A stretch of 64,000 bases of DNA, taken from Nonomuraea sp. NEAU-A123 (lineage in GTDB: Bacteria; Actinomycetota; Actinomycetes; Streptosporangiales; Streptosporangiaceae). A program made the position numbers and the translations under genes. Shown one piece after another: positions 52,373 to 60,894 of the stretch; within the stretch, counting starts at the first letter, position 1, and each line of letters starts with the position of its first letter. Where the stretch lies: positions 1 to 64,000 of the forward strand of contig NZ_JAHFZZ010000015.1 in the NCBI RefSeq assembly GCF_018603905.1. The letters run 5' to 3'. The notes beneath the pieces are model-generated. The model did not search any database. It had not been told where the DNA came from and worked only from the letters and a program-made list of their open reading frames with translations.

Positions 52373-52399
52373 TGTCACAGGGATCGGGTCACCGGCGCC
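52373..52399 (+). promoter_or_regulatory. ECF41 promoter of the SDR gene
   Basis: TGTCACA (52373-52379), 16-nt spacer, CGCC (52396-52399): one mismatch in the -10 element of the ECF41 consensus. It lies 88 bp before the SDR start and faces away from the sigma gene. Confidence 0.7.
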
Positions 52400-52486
52400 T
52401 CATGTTCGTCAGGACGCCGCGTGAACGATCCGCGCGGCGCACAACTCCACCACTGATCGCCACCGCAGAAAGAACGGAAAGACATC

Positions 52487-53338
52487 ATGAGCAAGGTCTG
52501 GTTCGTCACCGGTTCGTCCCGCGGTCTGGGCCGCAGCTTCGTCGAGGCCGCCCTGTCGCGCGGCGACAAGGTGGCCGCGACCGCCCGGAACACCGCAAGC
52601 TTTGACGAGCTGGTCGCCGCCTATGGCGACGCGGTGCTCCCGCTGGAGATGGACGTGACCGACAAGGCCGCCGTCTTCGACAGCGTCAAGCGGGCCAAGG
52701 AACACTTCGGCCGTCTGGACGTCATCGTGAACAACGCCGGCTACGCCCAGGTCGGCGCGATCGAGGAGCTGACCGAGCAGCACCTGCGCGACCAGTTGGA
52801 GACCAACGTGTTCGGCGCGGTGTGGGTCATTCAGGCCGCGCTGCCCTACCTGCGCGAGCAGGGCTCAGGGCACATCATCCAGCTGTCCTCGGCGGCCGGG
52901 CTCATCGCGATGCCGCTCGGCGGCGCCTACCACATCTCCAAGTGGGCGCTGGAAGCCCTGAACGAATCCCTCGCCCAAGAGGTCGCCGACTTCGGCATCA
53001 AGGTGACCGTGGTCGAACCCGGCGGCTTCGCCACCAGGTCCGGCAAGAACCCCGACCCACTCGCCAACGGCCACATGGCCGAGCCCGACCCGATCTACGA
53101 CGGTCTCCGCCGGCGCCTCGCCGAATTCACCGGAAAGCAGCCCACCGGCGACCCCGCCACCGCGGCCCAGGCACTCCTCAAGATCGTCGACTCCGACAAC
53201 CCGCCCCTGCGGGTCCTCTTCGGCAAGGGCTTCTACCCGATGATCCAGCAGATCTACGCCGACCGGCTCAAGACCTGGGCCGACTGGCAGGACCTTTCAA
53301 CGGAGGCACACGGCAAGCTCGATCAAGAAGATCGGTGA
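52487..53338 (+). CDS. Short-chain dehydrogenase/reductase
   Basis: 283-aa classical SDR. TGSSRGLG (8-15) binds NADP(H) (Arg at 12 and Arg34 favour NADP), NNAG is at 82-85, Ser134/135 and Tyr148-xxx-Lys152 (YHISK) form the catalytic set, and EPGGF follows. An AAAGA-rich ribosome site precedes the ATG. Divergent from the ECF41 sigma gene with its own ECF41-type promoter, so it is a likely direct target, in keeping with the known sigma-oxidoreductase pairing. The substrate is unknown. Confidence 0.93.
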   Translation: MSKVWFVTGSSRGLGRSFVEAALSRGDKVAATARNTASFDELVAAYGDAVLPLEMDVTDKAAVFDSVKRAKEHFGRLDVIVNNAGYAQVGAIEELTEQHLRDQLETNVFGAVWVIQAALPYLREQGSGHIIQLSSAAGLIAMPLGGAYHISKWALEALNESLAQEVADFGIKVTVVEPGGFATRSGKNPDPLANGHMAEPDPIYDGLRRRLAEFTGKQPTGDPATAAQALLKIVDSDNPPLRVLFGKGFYPMIQQIYADRLKTWADWQDLSTEAHGKLDQEDR

Positions 53339-53435
53339 CCCCGGTCTGAGCTTTTCGAGACCTGAGCCGCATCCATGCTCGCCGAACCCGGCATCCAACT
53401 GTACGGCCGCGTGCGATCCGGGACCGGACCCATCC

Positions 53436-53525
53436 CGGTGCAGCTTCGAGGTGACCGTCGGCGACTTCACCCCCAGCAAGGTCGTCACCCTCCTCCAAGA
53501 ACTCCTGAAGCGCGCCGGCGCCTGA
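53436..53525 (+). pseudogene. Possible 3' gene remnant after the SDR gene
   Basis: One frame reads FEVTVGDFTPSKVVTLLQEL then LKRAGA and a stop, with strong G/C third positions, but there is no start or ribosome site and the upstream part is not coding-like. It could be the tail of a truncated gene. The family is not recognised. Confidence 0.3.
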
Positions 53526-53597
53526 CGGTCCCCTTCGCCCACCGGCTCCACGACCACCGGCGGGCCGATCGTTGTCGCCCTCTGGCCTTACATCCCG

Positions 53598-54248
53598 TCA
53601 GCCACGACGTAGCTCATTGATCAACTTGGCCTGGGTGCTCACCTTGCCGAGCAGCCAGCCCTGGAAGAGGCCGATCGCGAAGGCGGCGGCGATCGGCACG
53701 TACCTGGCCACACCCTGCGGCACCAGCATCGACAGGCCGTCCAGCTCCTTCGCCGCCCCCGGCGCCGTGACGACCGCGGCGGGCGCCGTCGGGACACCGG
53801 AGCGGTCGGCCTCGATCAGGGTGGCGAGGTTCCCGGCGAACTGCCGCAGCAGCTTGTCGGAGACGGCAGTGATCGCGCCCTTGCCGAACTGGACGATCTT
53901 TCCCCGGATCAGCAGGTCGGTCCGCATCCGCAGCACCGCGCCGCCTGCCAGCTCCTCCACCGTCAGGGTGACCTCGGCCTCGGCGTCGCCACCGCCGTGG
54001 GTGTCGGCGCCCCGGCCCTGCAGCCGCAGCCGGCGCCGGCTCGGATCGACCTCCAGGAACCGCACGGTCCCGGCGTACGTGGCGGTGATAGGGCCGACCT
54101 TGACCTTGACGCCGCCCCGGAAGGCGTCGCCGTCGCGGCCGTCGAGCGCGGCGCCCGGCAGGCACGTCACGACCCGTTCCACGTCGTTGATCAGTGCGAA
54201 CACCTCGTCCGGCGAGGCGTTCACCGCGATCTCGTTGTCCAGGATCAT
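53598..54248 (-). CDS. CoxG-like SRPBCC protein with C-terminal membrane anchor
   Basis: 216-aa protein. Residues 1-145 are a CoxG/SRPBCC fold (ILDNEIAVNASPDEVFALIN, VVTCLPGAAL, KVKVGPITATYAGTVRFLEV, ITAVSDKLLRQFAGNLATLI). After a Pro/Ala linker, a hydrophobic segment (YVPIAAAFAIGLFQGWLLG) near the C-terminus would anchor it at the inner membrane face. In CO dehydrogenase CoxG recruits the enzyme to the membrane respiratory chain. It overlaps the 2Fe-2S subunit gene by 4 nt and is the last gene of the operon. Confidence 0.88.
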   Translation of the reverse strand: MILDNEIAVNASPDEVFALINDVERVVTCLPGAALDGRDGDAFRGGVKVKVGPITATYAGTVRFLEVDPSRRRLRLQGRGADTHGGGDAEAEVTLTVEELAGGAVLRMRTDLLIRGKIVQFGKGAITAVSDKLLRQFAGNLATLIEADRSGVPTAPAAVVTAPGAAKELDGLSMLVPQGVARYVPIAAAFAIGLFQGWLLGKVSTQAKLINELRRG

Positions 54249-54742
54249 CGGACTTCTCCCACTTCGCGGCGCCGCCCTCGGGCGCAGTCCTCGATCGCGT
54301 CGACGATGGTCTGGTAGCCGGTGCACCGGCAGAGGCTGGCCGACACGAGCTCGCGAATCTCCGCTCTGGTCGCATCAGGCCGCTCGGTGAGAAAGCCCTC
54401 GGCGAGCATCAGGAAGCCAGGCGTGCAGAACCCGCATTGCAGAGCGTGATGGGCGGAGAACGCCCGCTGGAGGTCGTTCATCTCGCCGCCGCCGGCCAGC
54501 GACTCGACCGTGCGGATCTCCTGGCCCTCGGCCTGGGCCGCGAAGATCAGGCACGCGCGCGCCGGAGCGCCGTCGAGCAGAACGGTGCAGGCGCCGCAGA
54601 CACCGTGCTCGCATCCGGCATGCGTACCGGTGAGGCCGAGCCGGTGCCGGAGCACGTCCACCAGCGTGTGCCGGGACTCCACCACCAGGTCGTCGTGCCG
54701 CTCCCCATTCACCGTCAGGCTGATCAGCAGCTTCTCCGTCAT
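54245..54742 (-). CDS. Molybdenum hydroxylase 2Fe-2S subunit (CoxS-like)
   Basis: 165-aa small subunit of a xanthine-oxidase-family enzyme. The plant-type cluster is bound by Cys44, 49, 52 and 64 (GCEHGVCGAC), and the second cluster by Cys103, 106, 138 and 140 (QCGFC and CRC). It passes electrons from the Mo site to FAD. It is coupled by 4-nt overlaps to the large subunit upstream and CoxG downstream. Length is typical; identification is firm, though the substrate is not known. Confidence 0.94.
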   Translation of the reverse strand: MTEKLLISLTVNGERHDDLVVESRHTLVDVLRHRLGLTGTHAGCEHGVCGACTVLLDGAPARACLIFAAQAEGQEIRTVESLAGGGEMNDLQRAFSAHHALQCGFCTPGFLMLAEGFLTERPDATRAEIRELVSASLCRCTGYQTIVDAIEDCARGRRREVGEVR

Positions 54743-57072
54743 GCGTTCGCTCCGATCGCGCGCTGCACCGTCTCGGGCCGGATGGGGGTGTCGTCCAGCT
54801 CCACCCCGGTGGGGCGCAGGGCATCGTTCACGGCGTTGAGCACCGCTGCCGGGGCGCCGATCGTGCCGCCCTCCCCTGCGCCCTTCGCCCCGCTCTCGGT
54901 GAACGCGCACGGGGTCTCCAGATGGCGGATCTCGATGTCGGGGATCTCGTTCGCCGTAGGCACCTTGTAGTCGATGAAACTGGCACATGACGGCTCGCCC
55001 TGCGCGTCGTAGGTCACCTCCTCGAACAGCGCCCCGGCGATGCCCTGGGCGATACCGCCGCGGCACTGCCCCTCGACGACCTGCGGGTTGATGGCGACTC
55101 CGCAGTCCTCCACGCAGACGTACCTCAGGAACTCCACCCGGCCGGTGCCGGGGTGCAGCTCCACGACCGCGCCGTGAGCCGCGTTGGAGAACGTCCCGTC
55201 GCCGTGCACGTCGAAGGACGCGCTCGCGGTCAGGCCGGGTTCCGCGTCCTTGGGGAGCAGGTTGGCCTTCAAGTAGGCGATGCCGGCCAGGTCCCGATAG
55301 CGCAGGGCGCGCCCATGGTCGTCGCGCCTGCGTACGTGCCCGTCGTGCAGCTCGACGTCATCGGTCTCCAGCAGGTACGCGCCCAGGCGCAGCAGCCGGT
55401 CCGCCAGCTTGGTGGCCGCCCGCGCGACCGCGCTGCCGCCGATGGTGGCCGACCGGCTGGCGAACGTCCCGAACCCGTAGGTGATCCGGTCGGTGTCGCC
55501 CTGATGGATCTTGATCTGGGCGAGGTCCAGGCCGAGCCGGTCGGCGACGATCTGGGCCAGCGTGGTCTCGTGGCTCTGCCCGTGACTCATGGTCCCGGTC
55601 GTCACGGTCACGCCACCGGTGAGGTCCATCGTGATCTCGGCGAGGTCGAAGCCCGGCACCACGGCCATCTTGCGCTTGGCGAACGCGCCGGAGCCGTATC
55701 CGGTGCGCTCGCTGAAGCACGAGTAGCCGATGCCGAGGAAGCGCCCCTCGGCGGCCGCCTGTTCCTGGCGCTCGTACCAGCCCTCTTCCCTGATCATCTG
55801 TTCGCATAGGTTCAGGGATTCCAGGTAGGAGCCCGGGTCGTAGGTGACGTCGTTGATCCCGGCGTACGGGAACTCGGTGATCAGGTTCCGCCGCCGGATC
55901 TCGACCGGATCCAGACCCAGCTCGCGGGCCGCCCGTTCGAAGACCCGTTCCATGACCATGACGATCTGGGGCCTGCTGACCCCCCGGTACGGCGCCGACG
56001 GCGCCTTGTTCGTGGTGACGGCCCGGCCGCGGACCCGGTAGGCGGGCACGCGGTAGACGCCCGGCAGCTCCGCCGACGCCATCAACGGCTCGATCCCGGC
56101 GGTGAACGGGTAGCAGGAGTAGGCGCCCATGTCGCAGACCACATCGGCGTCGAGGGCAAGGATCCGTCCGCCTGCGTCGAACGCCGCGCGCACGTCGTAC
56201 CGCTGCTCGCGAGCCAGGAACGAGGCGGTGAGCGCGTCCCGGCGGTCCTCGATCCACTTCACCGGGCGACGCAGTCGCAGGGCCGCGGCCCCCACGGCGA
56301 TCTCCTCGCGGCCGACGACGCACTTCTGCCCGAATCCGCCGCCCATGTCCGGCACCACCACCCGCACAGCCCGTTCACCGAGGCCGAGACACTCGGCCAG
56401 CACCGTGCGGACCTGGTGCGGGACTTGGGTACAGGTCTGCACCAGGAGCTGCTCCGCGCGCGGGTCCCAGCTCGCGACGGCCCCCCTGGTCTCCAGCGGC
56501 ACCGCGTTCTGCCGGCCCGTCCTGGACCGCACGTACACCACGCGATGGGCCGCGGCGAAGATGTCGTCGATGCCCTCGGTCGCGAACATCGACACATCCA
56601 CCAAGGTATTTCCGGCAGCCGCCGCGTGCACGAGCGGTGCGCCCGGAGCGAGCGCCTGCTCCTCCGAGAGCACTGGCATGCCTGCCTCGTACGTCACCCT
56701 CACGGCCTCAAGGCCGTCCTCCACGGAGTACGGGTCCTCGGCGAGCACGATGGCGATCGGCTCGCCGACGAAGCGGACCCGGTCCCGGGCGAGGACGGGC
56801 ATCGCGGTCGGCACGAATTCCGAAAGCGGCCGATCGAGGACGGCTGTGATGTCGTCGACCGCCAGGTCCCCGGCGGTGAACGCGGCGACGACTCCCGGCA
56901 CGGCCAGCGTTCCGGACAGGTCGACGCCGGTCACGGTCCCGTGGGCGATCGTGCTGCGGACGAACTGCGCGTGCAGCATGCGGGGAAGGCGGATGTCGTC
57001 GACGAACCTTCCGTTCCCGGTCAGCAGCCGCGGATCCTCCCGCCGGGCGGCCGACCTCCCGACCCAGCTCAT
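54739..57072 (-). CDS. Molybdenum hydroxylase large subunit (CoxL-like, form II type)
   Basis: 777-aa molybdopterin-cytosine-dinucleotide subunit. GGGFGQK (244-250) and PYRGVSR (361-367) match the Mo-site loops; form I CO dehydrogenase would have AYRCSFR here, so CO oxidation is unlikely. The catalytic Glu is in GAKGAGEGGTIGAP near residue 742. FVGEPIAIVLAEDPYSVEDG marks the N-terminal domain. It overlaps both partners by 4 nt. With the adjacent FAD monooxygenase and MarR protein, an aromatic or N-heterocyclic substrate is likely; that is inference. Confidence 0.93.
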   Translation of the reverse strand: MSWVGRSAARREDPRLLTGNGRFVDDIRLPRMLHAQFVRSTIAHGTVTGVDLSGTLAVPGVVAAFTAGDLAVDDITAVLDRPLSEFVPTAMPVLARDRVRFVGEPIAIVLAEDPYSVEDGLEAVRVTYEAGMPVLSEEQALAPGAPLVHAAAAGNTLVDVSMFATEGIDDIFAAAHRVVYVRSRTGRQNAVPLETRGAVASWDPRAEQLLVQTCTQVPHQVRTVLAECLGLGERAVRVVVPDMGGGFGQKCVVGREEIAVGAAALRLRRPVKWIEDRRDALTASFLAREQRYDVRAAFDAGGRILALDADVVCDMGAYSCYPFTAGIEPLMASAELPGVYRVPAYRVRGRAVTTNKAPSAPYRGVSRPQIVMVMERVFERAARELGLDPVEIRRRNLITEFPYAGINDVTYDPGSYLESLNLCEQMIREEGWYERQEQAAAEGRFLGIGYSCFSERTGYGSGAFAKRKMAVVPGFDLAEITMDLTGGVTVTTGTMSHGQSHETTLAQIVADRLGLDLAQIKIHQGDTDRITYGFGTFASRSATIGGSAVARAATKLADRLLRLGAYLLETDDVELHDGHVRRRDDHGRALRYRDLAGIAYLKANLLPKDAEPGLTASASFDVHGDGTFSNAAHGAVVELHPGTGRVEFLRYVCVEDCGVAINPQVVEGQCRGGIAQGIAGALFEEVTYDAQGEPSCASFIDYKVPTANEIPDIEIRHLETPCAFTESGAKGAGEGGTIGAPAAVLNAVNDALRPTGVELDDTPIRPETVQRAIGANA

Positions 57073-57887
57073 CGCCGCATCGCCGCCTCGCAGGCCCGGA
57101 CGAGCAGGGTCCTGGTGAGGGCCCTGCGGTAGTCGGCGCCGCCGCTGCCGTCCGCCGGCGGGTCGATGGCCGCCGCGGCGGCCGCGGCGCATTCGGCGAA
57201 CGTGCCACCGCGCGCGAGCACCGCCTCCGCCTCGGGCACCCGCAGCGGCACGGGGGCCACGCCGCCGAGCACGACGCGTTCGGCTTCCAGGTCGACGGCG
57301 GCGGCCACGATGGCGTAGTCGCCCCGCCGTTGGGCGAACTCGGTCAGCGCGGCATGCGGCGCGGGCCGCGGGAAGACAACCTCGACGATCATTTCTTCCG
57401 GCTCCAGCGCCGTGGTGAAGAAGCTGAGGAACAGCTCCTCGGCCGGGACCCGCCGTACCCCGGCCGTCCCCTGGACGACGACCTCGGCGCCCAGCAGGAC
57501 GGCGAGCAGGCACCACTCGGCGGTGGCCTCGCCGTGGGCGAGGCTGCCGCCGACCGTGCCGCGCGTGCGGATGGGCAGGTGCCCGATCCATCCCATCGCG
57601 TCGCGCAGCACGGCGAAGCCGGGACCGAGCGGCGCGTTCTCCACCTGGTGATGGGTGGTCAGCGCGCCCAGACGCAGCACGCCGCCGTCGTCGCGGATGT
57701 AGGCGAGCTCGCCGCGCAGGCCGCCGAGGTCGACCAGGTGAGCCGGGCGGGCGAGGCGGAAGTTCATCATCGCGACCAGGCTCTGGCCGCCTGCGATGTA
57801 CTTGGCGTCCTCGCCCAGCTCGGTGAGCAGGGAGACCGCTCCGGCGACGTCCCTGGCACGGTGGTAGGTGAACGGTGCGGGTTTCAT
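57069..57887 (-). CDS. Molybdenum hydroxylase FAD subunit (CoxM-like)
   Basis: 272-aa medium subunit. FAD contacts are AKYIAGGQSLVAMMNFRLA (about residue 28-46) and TRGTVGGSLAHGEATAEWC (about 105-123). It starts MKPAPFTYHRARDVAGAVSL, as usual for the family. It accepts electrons from the FeS subunit. It overlaps the large-subunit start by 4 nt and begins 14 nt after the FAD monooxygenase stop, forming one operon. Confidence 0.93.
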   Translation of the reverse strand: MKPAPFTYHRARDVAGAVSLLTELGEDAKYIAGGQSLVAMMNFRLARPAHLVDLGGLRGELAYIRDDGGVLRLGALTTHHQVENAPLGPGFAVLRDAMGWIGHLPIRTRGTVGGSLAHGEATAEWCLLAVLLGAEVVVQGTAGVRRVPAEELFLSFFTTALEPEEMIVEVVFPRPAPHAALTEFAQRRGDYAIVAAAVDLEAERVVLGGVAPVPLRVPEAEAVLARGGTFAECAAAAAAAIDPPADGSGGADYRRALTRTLLVRACEAAMRR

Positions 57888-57901
57888 CTCGGATCGGCCG
57901 G

Positions 57902-59164
57902 TCAGTTGTGGAACTGGTAGGAGAAGGCTTCTTCGTCGGGGTCGTTCAGCGGAGTGCCACGCCACAGCCACCGGTAGGAGACGTCGGACTCCCCGTCGAA
58001 CCGCTTGAGTCTCTCGTCGCGGGCCCGCTGCTCGGGCCCGTCGGGCAGGTGGTAGAAGGACATGTTGCGCCAGGCGGCGTCCTGGACCATCCCGGCGTGC
58101 TTGGCGCGGCGCGACACGTACCGCATGAGGGCCACCCGGATGCCCTCGGCCGGAACGGCGCCGAGCTCCTCCGCGATCACAGCCGCGTCCTCCATCGTCT
58201 GCGAAGCGCCCTGTGCCTGGTAGGGCAGCATGGCGTGGCAGGCGTCGCCCAGCAGAGCCACGTGGCCGTCCACCCACACCGGATCGCGGCGGCGGTGGTA
58301 CATGGCCCATGCGGAGACGTCGCCGTCGGCCTTGGAGAGCATCGCGGCGACCCGGTCGTCCCAGCCGGGGAAGGCGTCGATCAGCTCGTCCACCGTGGCG
58401 GGAACGGTCCATCGCTCCGCCACCTCGGGCGAGCAGGGCACGATCGCGACGACGTTGAGCCACTCCCCGCCGCGGATCATGTAGTGGACCAGATGCCGGT
58501 CCGGGCCGTACCAGATGGTGCTCTGGAAGCGGTCCACCAGCCAGCGCGTCGCCGGATCCGTGGCGATCTTGTCTCCGGGTATGAGCGCTCGATAGGCCAT
58601 CTCGCCGGAGAAGAGCAGGTTGCCGGGCAGGCCGAGCGCGTCGCGTACTCGGGACCTGATGCCGTCCGCGCCGATCAGGGCGTCCGACTCGTACCGGTCG
58701 CCCGCGGCGGTGACCGCGACGGGCCGGGCGGGGTCGGTCCGGTCGACGGCCACGACCTCGTTCCCGGTCCGAACGTCCACCACGGGGCCGGGCCGGTCCT
58801 CGTCGACGCACGCGTCCAGCAGCACCTGGTGCAGGTCGGCGCGGTGGTAGTGCCAATAGGGGGCGTTGTACTCGCGCTTGCAGAAGTCGCCCAGCGGGGT
58901 CAGGCCGATCACGCTGCCGTCCTGCCAGCGGCGACGCACCTGGTCCAGGGGCTCGGTACGGATCTTCTCAAGGGCGGCGCGCAGCCCGAGCCCGAGCAGG
59001 ATGCGGCTGGCGTTCGGCGCGGTCTGGATGCCCGCGCCAACCTCTCCCAGCTCGGGGGCCTGCTCCAGGACCGTGACGCGCAGGCCGCGCTGCCGCAGTG
59101 ACAGCGCGGCGGTCAGCCCACCGAGGCCACCGCCGACGATCGTGACCTGGTACGACTGACTCAC
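57902..59164 (-). CDS. FAD-dependent aromatic-ring monooxygenase
   Basis: 420-aa flavoprotein hydroxylase of the salicylate/6-hydroxynicotinate 3-monooxygenase type. The N-terminal Rossmann motif is VTIVGGGLGGLTAALSLRQR, the middle DG motif is ALIGADGIRSRVRDAL, and the FAD-ribityl motif is VALLGDACHAMLPYQAQGAS. GTG 59164 has GGAG about 9 nt upstream; a TTG at 59179 is possible. It is first in an operon with the molybdenum hydroxylase. Ring hydroxylation by Mo enzyme then flavin monooxygenase is known for nicotinate; the actual substrate here is unproven. Confidence 0.88.
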   Translation of the reverse strand: MSQSYQVTIVGGGLGGLTAALSLRQRGLRVTVLEQAPELGEVGAGIQTAPNASRILLGLGLRAALEKIRTEPLDQVRRRWQDGSVIGLTPLGDFCKREYNAPYWHYHRADLHQVLLDACVDEDRPGPVVDVRTGNEVVAVDRTDPARPVAVTAAGDRYESDALIGADGIRSRVRDALGLPGNLLFSGEMAYRALIPGDKIATDPATRWLVDRFQSTIWYGPDRHLVHYMIRGGEWLNVVAIVPCSPEVAERWTVPATVDELIDAFPGWDDRVAAMLSKADGDVSAWAMYHRRRDPVWVDGHVALLGDACHAMLPYQAQGASQTMEDAAVIAEELGAVPAEGIRVALMRYVSRRAKHAGMVQDAAWRNMSFYHLPDGPEQRARDERLKRFDGESDVSYRWLWRGTPLNDPDEEAFSYQFHN

Positions 59165-59356
59165 CTGGCCCAGCTCCAACTCTTCGGGATGCGAGGTCGT
59201 TCTCCGGGCATGCGGATCACAGCCATCTCGCCGCTGAAACTAATCCGAACACGGACGATCTCGAAAAAGCAAGAGACGTCGCTGGATGTAATTCCAGTAC
59301 AACGGCAGGAGGAGGCAGCGGGATACCTCGGCTTTAACCGCCGCCCGCGGGCGACG

Positions 59357-59857
59357 TCATTCGTCGCCCATGAGCGCCTCCCACTGGGCCGCCAGCGCCG
59401 CGATCTCGCGCAGCACGCGCTCCCGTTCCGCCGTCGAATAGCCCTTCAACAACCGCTCATCGAGCTCTCGGACGCGCCGGCTCACCTCTTCGAGACGCCG
59501 CGACCCCGCCTCGGTCAGGTGCAGCAGCTTGCGGCGGCCGTCATGCGGCGCGGTGTGCCGGACGATCAGCCCGTTGTCCTCCAGCCGGCGGACGATGTCG
59601 GCCATCGTGGACCGGTCCAGCGCCACCGACGAGGCCAGCGATCCCTGGTCCACGCCGGGATAGGTGTCCACCGCGGTGAGCACCGCGAACTGCGGGCTGG
59701 TAAGGACTGGGTCGACCGCGCGCGTCCACAGGGCGACGTAGGACTGGTAGAGCCGCCGAGCCAGGTAGCCCGGCGCGGCGAGGAGCTCACCAGGCGTCGT
59801 AATGGCCTCGCCACCGGCTCCCCCCGCCGTCGGCGTTTTACCCGTTTCGCGCGCCAT
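59357..59857 (-). CDS. MarR-family transcriptional regulator
   Basis: 166-aa MarR protein: LTSPQFAVLTAVDTYPGVDQ, LASSVALDRSTMADIVRRLE and GLIVRHTAPHDGRRKLLHLT form the winged helix. This is the subgroup that controls aromatic catabolism by binding the pathway acid. AGGTAGGGG precedes ATG 59857. It is encoded upstream of, and on the same strand as, the monooxygenase-Mo hydroxylase operon. The 192-bp gap contains TGTAATTCCAGTACA, an imperfect inverted repeat near 59287, a candidate operator. Confidence 0.9.
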   Translation of the reverse strand: MARETGKTPTAGGAGGEAITTPGELLAAPGYLARRLYQSYVALWTRAVDPVLTSPQFAVLTAVDTYPGVDQGSLASSVALDRSTMADIVRRLEDNGLIVRHTAPHDGRRKLLHLTEAGSRRLEEVSRRVRELDERLLKGYSTAERERVLREIAALAAQWEALMGDE

Positions 59858-59999
59858 GCCCCTACCTAAGCATGAAGCCGCCGAGCACCTTCGATCGCCC
59901 GAATCGACACCCGGCGAGCGATCTTGCCCTGATCTGCACACTCCCTGCAAGAACCTTGGCGCCCCGCTTGCAGCTCAAGCCACGGAGCCGAACGAAAGC

Positions 60000-60401
60000 A
60001 TGATGGGCGACGCACTGACCCGGCTGAAGCGGGCACACGGCCAACCAGCCGGCGTGATCGCCATGATCGAGGCGGGCGAGGACCGCGCGAAGGCGCTCAC
60101 CCAGCTCGCCGCAGTCTGCCTTCGACCGCCCCCGACCACGGCAAACCCCCGCCACCCCGTGGCGATCGTAGGCAGGCAGCATTGGGCGGCGGCACGACCA
60201 GCCAGTGCTGCGACCGGAAACGATCACCGGGTCGATTGGCTGCCGTTGGAAGAGCGCTGGTACGAGCGCACGGTCGACGCCGTGGGCGTGCGCCGGTTCG
60301 CGGTGCAGGACCCGGACGGCTACCTCCTGCGCATCTCTCAGCACCTGGGGACCCGCCACCCACGTCATGCCGCGGCTCGTACGAAGCACCCATCGCGCTG
60401 A
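60000..60401 (+). pseudogene. Chimeric frame: CsoR fragment joined to VOC fragment
   Basis: A single 133-codon frame. Residues 1-43 (LTRLKRAHGQPAGVIAMIEA, RAKALTQLAAVCL) match the first helices of CsoR-type metal-sensing repressors but lack the Cys/His ligands. After about 35 unrelated residues, DWLPLEERWYERTVDAVGVR and RFAVQDPDGYLLRISQHLG match the C-terminus of a VOC/bleomycin-resistance protein. Neither part is complete. It is best read as fused gene debris; a weak start makes expression doubtful. Confidence 0.6.
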
Positions 60402-60449
60402 CGCGTGCTTGCTCTCCCAAGACACTCCGTCGCCGACCATGCGGCGTCG

Positions 60450-60686
60450 CTACGATCCGCGGGTGCGCCGGCGCACTAGGACGATCAGCCCTATCTGGAT
60501 GACGAGCAGCACCAGTGCGATCAGTCCCGATGCGGCGGTCATCTCTTCCTCTGAAAGCCCGCCAACACATTCCGTTATGTTGCCGCCCTCATATATAGAG
60601 GCGCAGGTGCGTCCAAGGACCATGACAACGACGAACCAGTTGACAAGCAGAAGGGGAACCGCGCCCAGGACAAGGAGCAGCGTCAT
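60450..60686 (-). CDS. Small two-segment membrane protein
   Basis: 78-aa protein with two hydrophobic segments, LLLVLGAVPLLLVNWFVVVM and SGLIALVLLVIQIGLIVLV, separated by a short loop with two Cys (TCASIYEGGNITECVGG) that could form an extracellular disulfide. The C-terminus is basic (RRRTRGS). ATG 60686 has GGGAGG 9 nt upstream. No family is recognised; function unknown. Upstream on the same strand are two more membrane protein genes. Confidence 0.65.
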   Translation of the reverse strand: MTLLLVLGAVPLLLVNWFVVVMVLGRTCASIYEGGNITECVGGLSEEEMTAASGLIALVLLVIQIGLIVLVRRRTRGS

Positions 60687-60894
60687 GTGATTCATCCTCC
60701 CACCTGCCGGGTTCACCTTCGCCGGAACAGGTGCGAGACGCCCGCCTATATCGGAATCACGACTCACTCCGAACACACAAGCATAGGCAAGCGATCACGA
60801 CAAGGTCGGTACGGTGCACTTCCCATCCAGCGGGCCCAGGCAGGGCACGACCAGGGTTTCACGTTCGCTGAGGAAGGCACGGCAGGCCGCGAGC

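Noticed and set aside
54739..57072. Aerobic CO dehydrogenase (form I)
   Set aside because: The Mo-site loop is PYRGVSR, without the Cys of the form I motif, so CO oxidation is not supported.
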